Positions 1-9,964 of a DNA stretch of 64,000 nt are shown piece by piece. Source of the stretch: Solibacter sp039934035 (GTDB lineage Bacteria; Acidobacteriota; Terriglobia; Bryobacterales; Bryobacteraceae). The notes below the pieces were generated by a model. That model was not told the DNA's origin and did no database searches. It was given only the letters and a program-made list of their open reading frames with translations. How positions within the stretch are numbered: the first letter of the stretch is position 1; each line of letters starts with the position of its first letter. The stretch spans positions 1 through 64,000 of the forward strand of contig JBDTMZ010000033.1 in NCBI GenBank assembly GCA_039934035.1, written 5' to 3'. The position numbers and the translations under genes are program-made.

Positions 1-723
1 TTTGCCGTACGCGGCGTCGTAGGCATCGGTGAGGACGTTGAATTCGCGCACGGCATCGATGCCGAGCAGGTCGCCGCTGACGCCGCCGGGCGTGACGGAC
101 AACTGGCTGGCGCCCGCGTATTCGACGCCATTGAGCAGCACCACGTTGTCCGCCGGACGTCGTCCGGCCACCGAGAACGTATTGCCGTTACTGGTGCTGG
201 TTTGCGGGCTCTTGAGGGTGAAGTTTACGGTGCCGGGGTTGAGCGTGATGAGGTAATCGAAGCTACGTCCATTGAGGGGAAGTTCCTTGACTTCGCGCTC
301 GCCCACCAGGCCGGAGACCGGCTGGGTGGTGAGGTTGACGAGGGGGATGTTGGCGGTGACGTCGGTCTGCTGGATGAATTCGCCGACCTCCAATTTGAGG
401 TTGACTACGGCCTGCTGGCCGACCACGAGCCGAATGCCGGTTTCCTTCAAGGTCCGGAAGCCGGTTTTTTCCACCGTCAGTTCCTGGGCGCCGACCGCCA
501 GGGAAAGCAGGCGATAGTTGCCGCTCTCGCCGGTAGTGACTTCGCGGGCCGCGCCGGTTTCGAGGCTGCGGACCTTGACGGTGGCGCCACTGACGCCGGC
601 TCCGGAACTGTCCTCGACGCGGCCTACGATGGCAGCGGTAGGCGCTTGGGCGGCGGCACAGAGTACGAGCACGAACAGTAGGAACGTGTGAAGCCGTGCA
701 CTGATAGTTAGTTGGCGAATCAA
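1..723 (-). CDS. TonB-dependent receptor, Oar-like, N-terminal part (runs off left edge)
   Basis: Reading the minus strand from a TTG at 723 gives an open frame of 241 codons that leaves the window at base 1. It begins with a signal peptide (hydrophobic core FLLFVLVLCAAAQA) and then a carboxypeptidase-regulatory-like beta-sandwich (IVGRVEDSSGAGVSGATV, then GNYRLLSLAVG). A plug-domain start follows, with ELPLNGRSFDYLI and VREFNVLTDAYDAAYG. This order is typical of the large acidobacterial outer-membrane receptors thought to import glycans or peptides with TonB energy. I chose TTG because it opens directly onto the signal peptide with a purine-rich stretch upstream, and there is no in-frame ATG before the plug. 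The beta-barrel lies outside the window. The family is confident; the start is less so. Confidence 0.85.
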   Translation of the reverse strand, partial: MIRQLTISARLHTFLLFVLVLCAAAQAPTAAIVGRVEDSSGAGVSGATVKVRSLETGAAREVTTGESGNYRLLSLAVGAQELTVEKTGFRTLKETGIRLVVGQQAVVNLKLEVGEFIQQTDVTANIPLVNLTTQPVSGLVGEREVKELPLNGRSFDYLITLNPGTVNFTLKSPQTSTSNGNTFSVAGRRPADNVVLLNGVEYAGASQLSVTPGGVSGDLLGIDAVREFNVLTDAYDAAYGK

Positions 724-782
724 CCTGGGTGACCCCTCTCCCGGACACGGGGTCAACTGTAAGCCGCGACCCCATCCCTAAG

Positions 783-1421
783 ATGATATACCGAGTGGTC
801 GGCCCTACAGTTGCAGCATGGCAAGGGATGCGGCTGGCAGCGGCGATTTATTCGCTGGTCATGAAGACAGGGGGAATCGGGCTGCTGGTGCTCGGCATTC
901 TGGATTCGTCCTTTCTTTTCGCTCCGTGGGGTAACGACCTGATGACGATCGCCCTGGTGGCGCAGCATCCCAGCGTGGGGCGCATGTTGTATTACGCGCT
1001 GATGTCGACGGCCGGCAGTGTGGGCGGATGCCTGTTGTTGGACCTCGTATGCCGTCCGCTGGGAGAGAAGGGTCTGGAGAAGCATCTCTCGCGCAGGCGA
1101 TTTCAGAGTGTCCAGCGGAAGGTGGGGAAGAACGCCGGACGTGCGGTGGCAGTGGCGTCGCTTGCGCCTCCGCCGTTCCCGTTCACGGCGGTGGTGATGG
1201 CGGCGTCGGCGCTGCAATATTCGCGGCGGCGGTTGCTCACGCTGGTGGGCGTTTGCCGCGGCGTGCGGTTTGTGGTCGTCGGAATACTGGCGCTGCGATT
1301 CGGCAAGAGCATTTTGCAGTGGTCGAAGAGTCCCGTGCTGCAGGGGGTGCTGATTGGATTGATTGTGGTGTGCACTGTGGGCAGCGTGATTTCGGTGTAT
1401 GGGTGGCTGACTCGGCGGTGA
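783..1421 (+). CDS. VTT/DedA (SNARE-associated) family membrane protein
   Basis: About 212 residues with at least four hydrophobic segments: around residues 16-32 and 55-80, the stretch ASLAPPPFPFTAVVMAAS, and a C-terminal helix VLIGLIVVCTVGSVISVYG. The proline-rich re-entrant-like segment after a basic amphipathic region is what the VTT/DedA fold usually shows. Members are proposed lipid scramblases or envelope-homeostasis proteins of the inner membrane; no substrate can be read from the sequence. The start is uncertain: a GTG at 729 and an ATG at 828 are in the same frame, and none has a convincing ribosome-binding site. It diverges from the receptor gene at the left edge and converges on the molybdenum hydroxylase genes. 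Confidence 0.7.
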   Translation: MIYRVVGPTVAAWQGMRLAAAIYSLVMKTGGIGLLVLGILDSSFLFAPWGNDLMTIALVAQHPSVGRMLYYALMSTAGSVGGCLLLDLVCRPLGEKGLEKHLSRRRFQSVQRKVGKNAGRAVAVASLAPPPFPFTAVVMAASALQYSRRRLLTLVGVCRGVRFVVVGILALRFGKSILQWSKSPVLQGVLIGLIVVCTVGSVISVYGWLTRR

Positions 1422-1424
1422 GGC

Positions 1425-1526
1425 TTGGCGGACAGGGGTCACAAAAAGCGATGACCTTGCCACCAAGAGACTGGTTTGCGAAAGGCGGACAGGTCACAAA
1501 AAACGATGACCTGTCCCACCAAAACA
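1425..1526. repeat. Two tandem palindromic elements between convergent genes
   Basis: Two related copies, about 1425-1466 and 1484-1526, each with the order GGCGGACAGG-GTCAC-AAAAA-CGATGACC. The second copy is a near-perfect hairpin: GGACAGGTCA pairs with TGACCTGTCC around a 10-base A-rich loop. The first copy is a degraded version of the same hairpin. They fill most of the gap between two convergent genes, so they could end transcription in both directions, but there is no T tract. They look like copies of a dispersed palindromic (REP-like) element; that would need a genome-wide count. Confidence 0.7.
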
Positions 1527-1548
1527 TCACTCAGCGGGTACGAGCCGA

Positions 1549-3909
<2,361 letters not shown>

Positions 3910-3911
3910 GG

Positions 3912-4364
3912 CTATTTCACCCCCGCGGCGGTCTTGATGGCGGCGCGAATTCGCGTGTAGGTGCCGCAGCGGCAGATGTTGCCGTCCATGGCGCTATCGA
4001 TCTGCGCGTCCGTGGGTTTGGGCGTCTTGCGCAAGAGCGCGGCCGCCTGCATGATCTGGCCGCACTGGCAGTAGCCGCACTGCGCCACGTTGTGCTTTTC
4101 CCAGGCGACCTGGACGGGATGCGTGCCGGTAGCGCTGAGGCCTTCGATGGTGGTGATGCGCTTGCCGGCCACTCCGCTGAGCGGAGTGACGCAGCTGCGA
4201 ATCGCTTCTCCATTGACGTGTACGGTGCAGGCGCCGCACAGTCCCATGCCGCAGCCGTATTTGGCTCCGGTGAGATCCAATTCATCGCGTAGATACCAGA
4301 GTAACGGGAGGTCCCCGTCCCCGTCGAATTTTCGGGCTTGCCCATTCACAGTCAGCTCGATCAT
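3912..4364 (-). CDS. 2Fe-2S small subunit of the molybdenum hydroxylase
   Basis: 150 residues from the ATG at 4364. The plant-type ferredoxin cluster is CGMGLCGAC followed by another Cys 11 residues later. The second [2Fe-2S] domain shows CGYCQCGQIM and ICRCGTY. This is the two-cluster domain order of IorA/CoxS small subunits. It passes electrons from the molybdenum site of the partner subunit. The frame stays open further upstream, but that extension has no similarity to the family, so ATG 4364 is the sensible start. A TATAAT box lies only 9 bases before this ATG, so the message may be leaderless or nearly so. It is the first gene of a two-gene operon. Confidence 0.95.
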   Translation of the reverse strand: MIELTVNGQARKFDGDGDLPLLWYLRDELDLTGAKYGCGMGLCGACTVHVNGEAIRSCVTPLSGVAGKRITTIEGLSATGTHPVQVAWEKHNVAQCGYCQCGQIMQAAALLRKTPKPTDAQIDSAMDGNICRCGTYTRIRAAIKTAAGVK

Positions 4365-4373
4365 AGTGCTGAC

Positions 4374-4379
4374 ATTATA
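4374..4379 (-). promoter_or_regulatory. Putative -10 box of the molybdenum hydroxylase operon
   Basis: Perfect TATAAT on the minus strand, ending 9 bases before the small-subunit ATG, which puts the predicted transcript start within about 3 bases of the start codon. No good -35 hexamer is visible 16-18 bases upstream. A chance match is possible. Confidence 0.4.
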
Positions 4380-4548
4380 CAGCCGGAGACTGGGTGGGAA
4401 GCTCAGGGAAATCGGGGATTTAAATCCGGCGGGATGCGGCAGGAAAGAGCGGCCGGGCAGGCACCCCCCGCCCGAAGTCTGGGGAGAATTAGTCCGAATC
4501 TGTCCCTGAGAACGGGTAAAGCGTGAGAAAAGCTCTCTGTTCGTTGGG

Positions 4549-4920
4549 TCAGAGGGTTCGCAGGAATTCGTCCGAGGCCAGCGGTGGCGGGAACATGCGC
4601 ATGAAGCCGTGGCGAACGATGCGGATGGCCGCCCCATCGGGGCCGGAGCGGAGCACGTGTCCCAAGACCACTAAGCGTGCGCCCGTGCCCCCTTGGGCGG
4701 GATGCGGCATTTGGATGGATAGTTCGATCGGCAATCCCTTGGTGATTCGCTCATCGGGAGACAACAAGAGCCCACGGCTGCTCATGTTGAGCGTGCGTCC
4801 ACGCCCTTCACGAACGGACTGGTCCCTGCCGAAAAGGCGGTACTCGAAAGGCAGTTCCAAGTGGTACCGGTTGGCAGCGCGGCGATTCCTTCTGTCGAGT
4901 TCCACGATGCCATAGTACAA
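4549..4920 (-). CDS. PilZ-domain protein
   Basis: About 123 residues. The PilZ signature is RRNRRAANRY followed by NMSSRGLLL, which matches the RxxxR and (D/N)xSxxG elements that bind cyclic di-GMP. The protein is therefore a likely second-messenger receptor, which fits a genome region rich in exopolysaccharide genes. The start is doubtful: the frame is open to 5238, with an ATG at 5079 that overlaps the start codon of the divergent GH51 gene. I prefer the TTG at 4920, because it follows a GGGAGAAG motif, gives the usual single-domain length and leaves promoter space for the neighbour. Confidence 0.72.
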   Translation of the reverse strand: MYYGIVELDRRNRRAANRYHLELPFEYRLFGRDQSVREGRGRTLNMSSRGLLLSPDERITKGLPIELSIQMPHPAQGGTGARLVVLGHVLRSGPDGAAIRIVRHGFMRMFPPPLASDEFLRTL

Positions 4921-5028
4921 CGAACCTGCATGACGCTTCTCCCGGAGAACTTCCAGGTTGCGCGGCCGGCCCTTGGCAGGCACCTGCGGTGGCGGGCGGC
5001 GGCCTGAATCATTGCGGGCTAATGCCTG

Positions 5029-5038
5029 ACAGTACTGT
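5029..5038. promoter_or_regulatory. Palindrome ACAGTACTGT upstream of the GH51 operon
   Basis: Perfect 10-base palindrome 39 bases before the ATG of the arabinofuranosidase gene. Position and symmetry suit a repressor operator; no regulator is identified. Confidence 0.35.
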
Positions 5039-5077
5039 TTCGGTCGGCCTCGCAACCGGATACAATTGAGGGCACCC

Positions 5078-6985
5078 ATGAAATTGCGTCCATTTGGGCC
5101 TCTGAGCCTACTCCTCCTGAGCGCGTGTTTCGCCTCCTTGTTGCAGGGCCAAAGCGCAGCCACCCTGAACATCGATCTGAAGCAGCCGAAGTCGCCGGTC
5201 AGCCCCACGTTATACGGGCTCATGACCGAAGAAATCAACTTTTCCTACGATGGCGGGCTCTACGCCGAGTTGATTCGCAACCGGACCTTCCGCTCGGACT
5301 GGACCGGTGTGAACAACTGGTTCGTCGTGGAAAAAGGCACCGGCACCGCGAAGATCACGGCCGACGCCAAAGAAGGTCCCTCGACCGCGCTCACCAACAG
5401 CGGCAAGCTGGAAGTCACCCGCGCGGATGCCAGCAACCCAGCGGGCGTGCTCAACGAAGGCTACTGGGGAATGGCCGTCCGGCCTAACGCCAAATACCCC
5501 GGGTCGATGTGGGTGAAGGGCGGTTCCGACGCGCCGCTTCCGGTGACCGTCGCGCTGGTGTCGGATGAATCGGGCAAAGTCCTGGCCAAGGCTTCCGTCA
5601 CGGTCGCCGGCGCGGCCTGGAAAGAATATAAGTTCGAGCTGCAGACGGCCGGCAACATCACCGCCTCCGCCGACAACCATTTCGAAATGACAGTGGACCG
5701 TCCGGCCACGCTCTGGCTGCAACTGGTCTCCGTCTTCCCGCCTACCTACAAGAACCGTCCGAACGGCAACCGCCCCGACCTGATGGAGAAACTGGCTGCC
5801 ATGCGTCCCGCCTTCCTCCGCTTCCCCGGCGGCAACTACCTCGAAGGCAATCGCTTCACGGATCGCTTCGATTGGAAGAAGATGATCGGTCCCTCGGTCG
5901 ACCGGCCTACGCACCCGACCACCTGGAGCTATCACTCCAGCGACGGCATGGGGCTGCTCGAGTTCCTGCTCTGGTGCGAAGACCTGAAGATGGAGCCGGT
6001 GCTGGGCGTCTTCGCCGGCTACTCCCTGAGCGGTCAAGTGGCGAAGCCCGGTCCCGACCTCGAGCCCTTCGTGCAGGAAGCCTTGGAGGAAATTGAGTAC
6101 GTGACAGGCGGCCCCGAAACCAAGTGGGGAGCCGTGCGCGCCAGCCAGGGGCATCCCGCGCCATTCGCGCTGCGCTTCGTCGAAGTGGGCAACGAGGATA
6201 ACTTCGACCGCCAGGAGACTTATGACGGCCGCTACGCTCAGTTCCACAAAGCCATCAAGGCGAAGTATCCGAACCTGCAGATCATCGCGACCATACCCGT
6301 CACAGGCATTACTCCGGATATCGTCGACGACCACTACTACAAGCGCCAGCAGGGTATGTACGACGAAGCCAAGCACTACGACAAGACCGACCGCAAGGGC
6401 CCGAAAATCTTCGTCGGGGAATGGGCCACGCGCGAAGGCTCGCCTACCCCGAACTTCGGCGCCGCCCTGGGCGATGCAGCCTTCATGACCGGCATGGAAC
6501 GCAATAGCGACGTGGTGGTAATGTCGGCTTACGCACCGCTGCTGGTCAACGTGAACCCGGGCGGCATGCAGTGGTGGAGCGACCTCATCGGCTACGACGC
6601 TCTCAACAGCTACGGGTCTCCCAGCTATTACGCGCAGGTGATGTTCGCCTCTTGCCTCGGCACGCAGACCATGACCTCGTCTGTCGACGGGGCCGGCGAA
6701 AAGTTCTTTTACTCGGCCACCGCGTCGCCGAACAAAGTCTGCCTGAAGCTGGTGAACGCGAGTTCGACGCCGCAGCAGATGACTATCAACCTGACCGGGC
6801 TGGGAGCCGGCGGGCACACCGCGCAGGTCAGCACGCTGCATGCGAATACCACCGGGTCCACCAACTCTATGCAGGAACCCAAGCGCATTGTTCCGGTGGC
6901 TTCCAGTCTCAAAATCAGCGGCGAGAAAATTCCGCACAATCTGCCCGCATACTCGATCCAAGTGCTGGCAATCGATCTGAAGTAA
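5078..6985 (+). CDS. Alpha-L-arabinofuranosidase, GH51
   Basis: 635 residues with a signal peptide (FGPLSLLLLSACFASLLQGQ). The N-terminal region (SPTLYGLMTEEINFSYDGG, about 45-65) is the start of the GH51 barrel; a beta-sandwich/CBM-like insertion (about 90-235) interrupts it. The catalytic acid/base is the Glu in FVEVGNED (about residue 370), and the nucleophile is the Glu in FVGEWA (about 446). FLRFPGGNYLEGN is another GH51 landmark. It should release arabinose from arabinan or arabinoxylan outside the cytoplasm. The start at 5078 is chosen because it opens the signal peptide; a TTG at 5066 is an alternative. An esterase gene follows 13 bases downstream, so the pair probably attacks esterified arabinoxylan. 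Confidence 0.93.
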   Translation: MKLRPFGPLSLLLLSACFASLLQGQSAATLNIDLKQPKSPVSPTLYGLMTEEINFSYDGGLYAELIRNRTFRSDWTGVNNWFVVEKGTGTAKITADAKEGPSTALTNSGKLEVTRADASNPAGVLNEGYWGMAVRPNAKYPGSMWVKGGSDAPLPVTVALVSDESGKVLAKASVTVAGAAWKEYKFELQTAGNITASADNHFEMTVDRPATLWLQLVSVFPPTYKNRPNGNRPDLMEKLAAMRPAFLRFPGGNYLEGNRFTDRFDWKKMIGPSVDRPTHPTTWSYHSSDGMGLLEFLLWCEDLKMEPVLGVFAGYSLSGQVAKPGPDLEPFVQEALEEIEYVTGGPETKWGAVRASQGHPAPFALRFVEVGNEDNFDRQETYDGRYAQFHKAIKAKYPNLQIIATIPVTGITPDIVDDHYYKRQQGMYDEAKHYDKTDRKGPKIFVGEWATREGSPTPNFGAALGDAAFMTGMERNSDVVVMSAYAPLLVNVNPGGMQWWSDLIGYDALNSYGSPSYYAQVMFASCLGTQTMTSSVDGAGEKFFYSATASPNKVCLKLVNASSTPQQMTINLTGLGAGGHTAQVSTLHANTTGSTNSMQEPKRIVPVASSLKISGEKIPHNLPAYSIQVLAIDLK

Positions 6986-6998
6986 GGGAAAGGAAAGA

Positions 6999-8069
6999 AT
7001 GATGACAACCAAGCTGGCCAGCACGCTGGCCCTTACGATGGCGATGACCTTCTCCGTGTCGGGACAGGTCACCACGATCGTGCCACCGGTAGTCCCCAAT
7101 GCGAAGCCGGTGACGGTGGAGCGCATCAAGATTCACGGCGCGGCGCTGGAAGGCAACCTGGAAGGCGACGCGGTGGACCGCGATGCCATCGTGTTTCTGC
7201 CCCCCAGCTATGCCTCCAACAGGAATAAGCGCTACCCCGTGGTCTACGCATTGCACGGGTATTCGATCGGCGCCGATCAGTGGTCCAAGGAAATCCACGT
7301 GCCGCAGACCATTGAAGGCGCCTTCGCGCAAGGCGCTGTCGAAATGATCGTCGTGCTGCCCGATTCCAAGACGCTGCACAACGGATCGATGTATTCCAGT
7401 TCCGTGACCACCGGCGATTTCGAAAAGTACATCTGGCACGACGTGGTCGCCTATATGGACTCGCACTACCGCACCCTGCCGAATCGCGCCAGTCGCGGGC
7501 TGGTGGGGCATTCCATGGGCGGCTACGGTGCCAGCCGCATCGGCATGCGGCATCCCGATGTCTTCGGCAGCCTCTACATCATGAGCCCCTGCTGTATGTC
7601 TCCGCGCGCCGCCGGTCAGCCGAACCCCGCCACCGAAAAGGCGCTTGCCGATTTGAAGACGCCGGAAGATATCGCGAAACTGCCGGGTCAGATTCGCACC
7701 TCGCTGGCCACCGCGGCCGCCTGGTCGCCCAATCCTAAGAATCCTCCGCTTTACGCCGACTGGCCCTACAAGGATGGTCAGGTGCAGCAGGATGTGCTGA
7801 ACCGCTGGGCGGCCAATGCGCCGCTGGCCTTCGTACACCAGTACATCGGCAACCTGAAGCAGTACAAGGCCATCGCGATGGATGTGGGCGACCAGGATGG
7901 TTTGCTCACGGACTCGGGCAAACTGCACGAAATCATGGATACCTACGGCATCGCGAATTCGTTCGAGATCTACAAGGGTACCCATACCAGCGCCGTTGCC
8001 GATCGCTTCCAGAACTATGTGATGCCGTTCTTCGGCAAGAATCTCTGCACTACCAGCAACTGCAAGTAG
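6999..8069 (+). CDS. Secreted esterase (CE1/esterase D-like alpha/beta hydrolase)
   Basis: 356 residues with a signal peptide (residues 1-22, cut near SVSGQ). The alpha/beta-hydrolase core shows VVYALHGYSIG (oxyanion region) and GLVGHSMGGYGASR (nucleophile Ser, about residue 172). A late Asp (GDQDG) and a His (GTHTSAV) complete the triad. The family includes feruloyl and acetylxylan esterases. A good ribosome-binding site (AGGGAAAGGAAAG) sits just before the ATG, 13 bases after the GH51 stop. Co-transcription with GH51 suggests removal of ester side groups from plant arabinoxylan. The exact acyl specificity is not visible. Confidence 0.87.
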   Translation: MMTTKLASTLALTMAMTFSVSGQVTTIVPPVVPNAKPVTVERIKIHGAALEGNLEGDAVDRDAIVFLPPSYASNRNKRYPVVYALHGYSIGADQWSKEIHVPQTIEGAFAQGAVEMIVVLPDSKTLHNGSMYSSSVTTGDFEKYIWHDVVAYMDSHYRTLPNRASRGLVGHSMGGYGASRIGMRHPDVFGSLYIMSPCCMSPRAAGQPNPATEKALADLKTPEDIAKLPGQIRTSLATAAAWSPNPKNPPLYADWPYKDGQVQQDVLNRWAANAPLAFVHQYIGNLKQYKAIAMDVGDQDGLLTDSGKLHEIMDTYGIANSFEIYKGTHTSAVADRFQNYVMPFFGKNLCTTSNCK

Positions 8070-8093
8070 GCCGCGCCCTTTGGGCGGCGCGGG
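8070..8093. terminator. Possible bidirectional terminator hairpin
   Basis: GCGCCC-TTT-GGGCGG stem with a bulge, just after the esterase stop and between convergent genes. There is no T tract, so termination by this hairpin alone is uncertain. Confidence 0.3.
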
Positions 8094-8111
8094 GGCAGGC
8101 CGGGGCTTGTC

Positions 8112-9881
8112 CTACGCTTTAAAGCGCTGGCGGCGAACGATGCCAGCGCCTTCACGGATGACGACGAGTTGATCGGCGTCGATGTCGGTAAGCTTTTCGG
8201 TCTTCCCGTTCGGCCAGCGGATTTCGAGCGCCGCTTTGGTCTCCGCTCCCAAACCGAAATGGAGGCGGCGATCGTTGACCGATAGATACGACGATTGCGC
8301 CATCACGGCTTGTGCCTGCTTGCGCTCGCCGTAGGTCGCGACCACTTTGGCGCCGATGGCGCTGCGATTCGATTCCACGCCTTCCAGCAGGACCTTGAGC
8401 CAGTGGCCGGTGCCGCTCAGGTCATTGCGAAGCAGGCTGGGCGGCTCGTTGATGTTCATGACGAGCACGTCCATATCGCCATCGTTATCGAAATCGCCGA
8501 AGGCCGCGCCGCGGCTGGAGTGGGCTTCGTTCATCGCCGGTCCGGCCTGATCGAGTATTTCTTCGAAGCGGCCGCCGCCCAGATTGCGGAAGAGCACCGG
8601 CACGCTTTTATAAGGCTGATCGGGCTCGTTCTTTTCAATTTCGGGGTAGACCATTCCCGTGGTGAAGAAAACTTCGGGAAGGCCATCGTTATCCAGATCC
8701 TGTATGGCGGCGCCCCAACCGACGAAACGCGTTTCGACGGCGAATCCGGCGCGCGTGGTGACGTCGCGGAATGAGCCGCTACCGTTGTTGCGCAGCAGGA
8801 TGTTGGTGTCGCCGCTGAAGTGGGTTTTGAAGATATCGAGGAAGCCGTCGTTATCGAAATCGCCGACACCGAGGCCCATGCCGCCCTGCTCTTTGCCGTC
8901 TTCGTTGAGCGCCACACCGGCTTCGAGCCCGCGTTCGGTGAAGGTGCCGTTGCGATTGTTGCGAAGGAACAGGCTGGGCGTGGTGTCGCAGGCGACGTAG
9001 ATGTCGGGCCAGCCATCGCCATCGAAATCGGCGGACACCGCGGTGAGCGGATAGTTCGGCTTGACGTTCAAGACGCCCGATTCCTTGCTGACGTCGGTGA
9101 AAGTGCCGTCGCCATTGTTGCGATAGAGGCGGCAGCGTTCCTGGGGCAGGCCGCCGGGGCCGCAGAAGACGGGCACGCCGTTGCGCACGCAGGAGGCGTT
9201 CTTACCGCGGATCGGGACCTTATCGGGATCGAAAGCCACGTAGTGGTTGACGAAGAGATCGAGCTTGCCGTCGCGGTCGTAATCGAGCCAGGTGCAGCCG
9301 GTGCCGTAACGCACGCCTTCGTGCAGCAGGCCAGCTTTTTCGGTGACGTCCTTGAAGGCGCCGTTGCCCTCGTTGTGGAAGAGAAGGTTCTGGCCCCAGC
9401 AGGAGATGAAGATGTCGTCGAAGCCGTCGTTATCGTAGTCGGCGACGGTGATGCCGGCGGCCCAGACACTGCGGCCGAGTCCCGCTTTTTCGGTGATGTC
9501 TTTGAAGGTGCCGTCGCGATTGTTGTGATAGAGACGCAGGGTAGCGCCGGCGGGTGTAGGCTCGTGGCGGCGGCGTCCGGTGAGCAGCACGATGTCCTGC
9601 CAGCCATCGTTATCGTAATCGATGAAGGCGACGCCGCAGCCCATGGTTTCGAGGATGTAGTCAGCCCTGCGATCGTCACCATAGATGATGGGGTCGCGCA
9701 GGCCGGCTTCCCGGGCGACGTTGACGAACCTGGCGTGGAAAGGCAGTCCGGAAGGCTTGCCGCGGGGCAGCCCGGTGACGCCGCGCGAGGCCATGCCGCG
9801 ATACTGTTCCGCCTCCGCGGGTTGGCGAAGGGCGGGGAGCAGCAGGGTAGGAAGCGCCAGGAGTTGTCGCCGGGTGATCAC
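8112..9881 (-). CDS. CRTAC1-family FG-GAP/VCBS repeat protein with ASPIC/UnbV domain (copy 1)
   Basis: 589 residues from a GTG at 9881 (ITRRQLLALPTLLLPALRQ signal segment). The body is a row of FG-GAP-like calcium-binding repeats (FIDYDNDGWQDI, VADYDNDGFDDIF, SADFDGDGWPDIY, FGDFDNDGDMDVL), which form a beta-propeller. The C-terminal ASPIC/UnbV domain includes SNRSAIGAKV and RRLHFGLG. A near-identical paralogue starts at 12769; the two agree through most of their length. The GTG start is supported because the paralogue begins MTRRELL at the equivalent place. The protein is probably secreted or periplasmic; a molecular role is not established for this family. It is divergent from the TPR gene at 9965. 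Confidence 0.9.
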   Translation of the reverse strand: MITRRQLLALPTLLLPALRQPAEAEQYRGMASRGVTGLPRGKPSGLPFHARFVNVAREAGLRDPIIYGDDRRADYILETMGCGVAFIDYDNDGWQDIVLLTGRRRHEPTPAGATLRLYHNNRDGTFKDITEKAGLGRSVWAAGITVADYDNDGFDDIFISCWGQNLLFHNEGNGAFKDVTEKAGLLHEGVRYGTGCTWLDYDRDGKLDLFVNHYVAFDPDKVPIRGKNASCVRNGVPVFCGPGGLPQERCRLYRNNGDGTFTDVSKESGVLNVKPNYPLTAVSADFDGDGWPDIYVACDTTPSLFLRNNRNGTFTERGLEAGVALNEDGKEQGGMGLGVGDFDNDGFLDIFKTHFSGDTNILLRNNGSGSFRDVTTRAGFAVETRFVGWGAAIQDLDNDGLPEVFFTTGMVYPEIEKNEPDQPYKSVPVLFRNLGGGRFEEILDQAGPAMNEAHSSRGAAFGDFDNDGDMDVLVMNINEPPSLLRNDLSGTGHWLKVLLEGVESNRSAIGAKVVATYGERKQAQAVMAQSSYLSVNDRRLHFGLGAETKAALEIRWPNGKTEKLTDIDADQLVVIREGAGIVRRQRFKA

Positions 9882-9889
9882 GCCTTTGG

Positions 9890-9919
9890 AGCATACCAGC
9901 AAGGGTGGAAAGCTGGCAA
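9890..9919 (-). promoter_or_regulatory. Putative promoter of CRTAC1 copy 1
   Basis: On the minus strand TTGCCA (9919-9914), an 18-base spacer, then TATGCT (9895-9890), 9 bases before the GTG start. The -35 box overlaps that of the divergent TPR gene. Confidence 0.45.
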
Positions 9920-9941
9920 CGGCGGGCGGAAAGGATACAAT
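9913..9941 (+). promoter_or_regulatory. Putative promoter of the TPR gene
   Basis: CTGGCA (9913-9918), a 17-base spacer and TACAAT (9936-9941), followed by the ribosome-binding site GGAGAGGAG (9946-9954) and GTG at 9965. Its -35 box shares five bases with the opposing TTGCCA box. Confidence 0.5.
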
Positions 9942-9964
9942 CTCTGGAGAGGAGATCGGGTCCT

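Noticed and set aside
5210..7129. 639-codon minus-strand frame
   Set aside because: Antisense of the GH51 gene, whose family, signal peptide and catalytic residues are clear.
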